In this document: one piece after another, positions 63,800 to 64,000 of the stretch | Layout of the letters: each line of letters begins with the position of its first letter | How positions within the stretch are numbered: the first letter of the stretch is position 1 | Origin: JBBATK01 sp044228685 | GTDB taxonomy: Bacteria; Bacteroidota; Ignavibacteria; Kapaibacteriales; NICIL-2 | Direction: 5' to 3' | DNA: 64,000 bases | Assembly (NCBI GenBank): GCA_044228685.1 | Contig: JBGAUL010000024.1 | Span: forward strand, 12,401 to 76,400 | The notes under the pieces: generated by a model | Seen by the model: the letters and a program-made list of their open reading frames with translations, nothing else | Told to the model about the DNA's origin: nothing | Databases searched by the model: none | Position numbers and translations under genes: made by a program

Positions 63800-64000
63800 T
63801 TACTTCACGATTTGGATCGTGGTTGCACTCACGCTGCCGTTTTGCTTCACGACTACTGTATAGCTGCCGCTTGCCAATTCTTCCGTGTTGACGGTGAATT
63901 GTTGCGCGCCGCTCATCTCGCCGCTTGCGATTGTCTTCACGGTGCGACCTGTGAGGTCAACAAGAACAACTTCCGTCATTCCGCTGCCACTCAATGTCAC
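63800..64000 (-). CDS. C-terminal T9SS sorting domain of a truncated gene
   Basis: Only the last 66 residues are inside the window; the gene continues past its right edge. The fragment shows the type A T9SS pattern: EVVLVDLTGRTVKTI, then the ELASGSYTVVVKQNG turn, ending ATTIQIVK. The passenger domain is not visible, so nothing can be said about its role except that the protein is expected to be secreted and surface-linked or released. Confidence 0.85.
   Translation of the reverse strand: MTLSGSGMTEVVLVDLTGRTVKTIASGEMSGAQQFTVNTEELASGSYTVVVKQNGSVSATTIQIVK

Noticed and set aside
1..64000. CRISPR arrays, insertion sequences, prophage or restriction and defence genes
   Set aside because: No regularly spaced repeats, transposase or integrase motifs, or known defence domains were seen on either strand.

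Overview
This window comes from a bacterium of the Bacteroidota/FCB group, perhaps a Kapabacteria- or Ignavibacteria-like lineage. Membership of the group is well supported; the finer placement is a guess. Six loci (3566-6892, 10015-11562, 12407-19672, 28672-32868, 35009-36442 and the cut-off gene at 63800-64000) end in type IX secretion (T9SS) sorting domains, some preceded by Ig-like, ASH, cohesin-like or beta-propeller modules. Shine-Dalgarno motifs are mostly weak, and several gene starts are preceded by the Bacteroidota -7 element TAnnTTTG. No rRNA, insertion sequence, phage or CRISPR array was seen. One tRNA, Glu(UUC), is present.

Layout. 1-9.8 kb: the 3' part of scpB with a very acidic tail, two short-chain dehydrogenases, a leftward set (BNR-repeat T9SS protein, class V aminotransferase, SpoU methyltransferase), an FMN reductase and a metallo-beta-lactamase-fold hydrolase. 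10-22.8 kb: an Ig-like T9SS protein, about 840 bases with no convincing gene, then a tight three-gene unit: a 2421-residue VWA/beta-propeller/ASH-repeat T9SS protein, a predicted outer-membrane barrel with a SPOR-like end, and a membrane adenylate cyclase. 22.9-28.7 kb: tRNA-Glu, coaE, a ComEA-like protein, a cysteine desulfurase, a thioredoxin-fold protein and an HD-GYP protein. 28.7-39.6 kb: a large IgGFc-binding-domain/Ig T9SS protein, leucine dehydrogenase, nusB, a cohesin/dockerin T9SS gene broken by an in-frame TAA, an ECF sigma/anti-sigma pair, a DUF1573 protein and a hypothetical gene.

39.6-46 kb: a LipM-like lipoyl-pathway enzyme divergent from pyrE-acpS, a long leader with paired hairpins that share an identical loop, a 42-codon small ORF with a strong terminator, and a full-length ABCC-type ABC transporter. 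46-54.2 kb: a kynurenine-pathway fragment (3-hydroxyanthranilate dioxygenase, a VOC protein, ACMS decarboxylase), a DUF354 protein, an H1-like/DksA fusion, an orphan transhydrogenase alpha subunit, selD and an RsmB-type methyltransferase. 54.4-64 kb: a PsbP-like lipoprotein gene with a second in-frame TAA, a small membrane protein, a second IgGFc-binding-domain protein, a CoA-transferase, an M16 peptidase, a membrane-anchored hypothetical, a class V aminotransferase and the end of another T9SS gene.

The strongest candidate for an undescribed system is the 12.4-22.8 kb unit. Its parts could lie at the surface, outer membrane, periplasm and inner membrane, ending in cytoplasmic cAMP synthesis. 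The second is the leader/small-ORF locus at 41.3-42.05 kb. Both readings are inference from layout and motifs.
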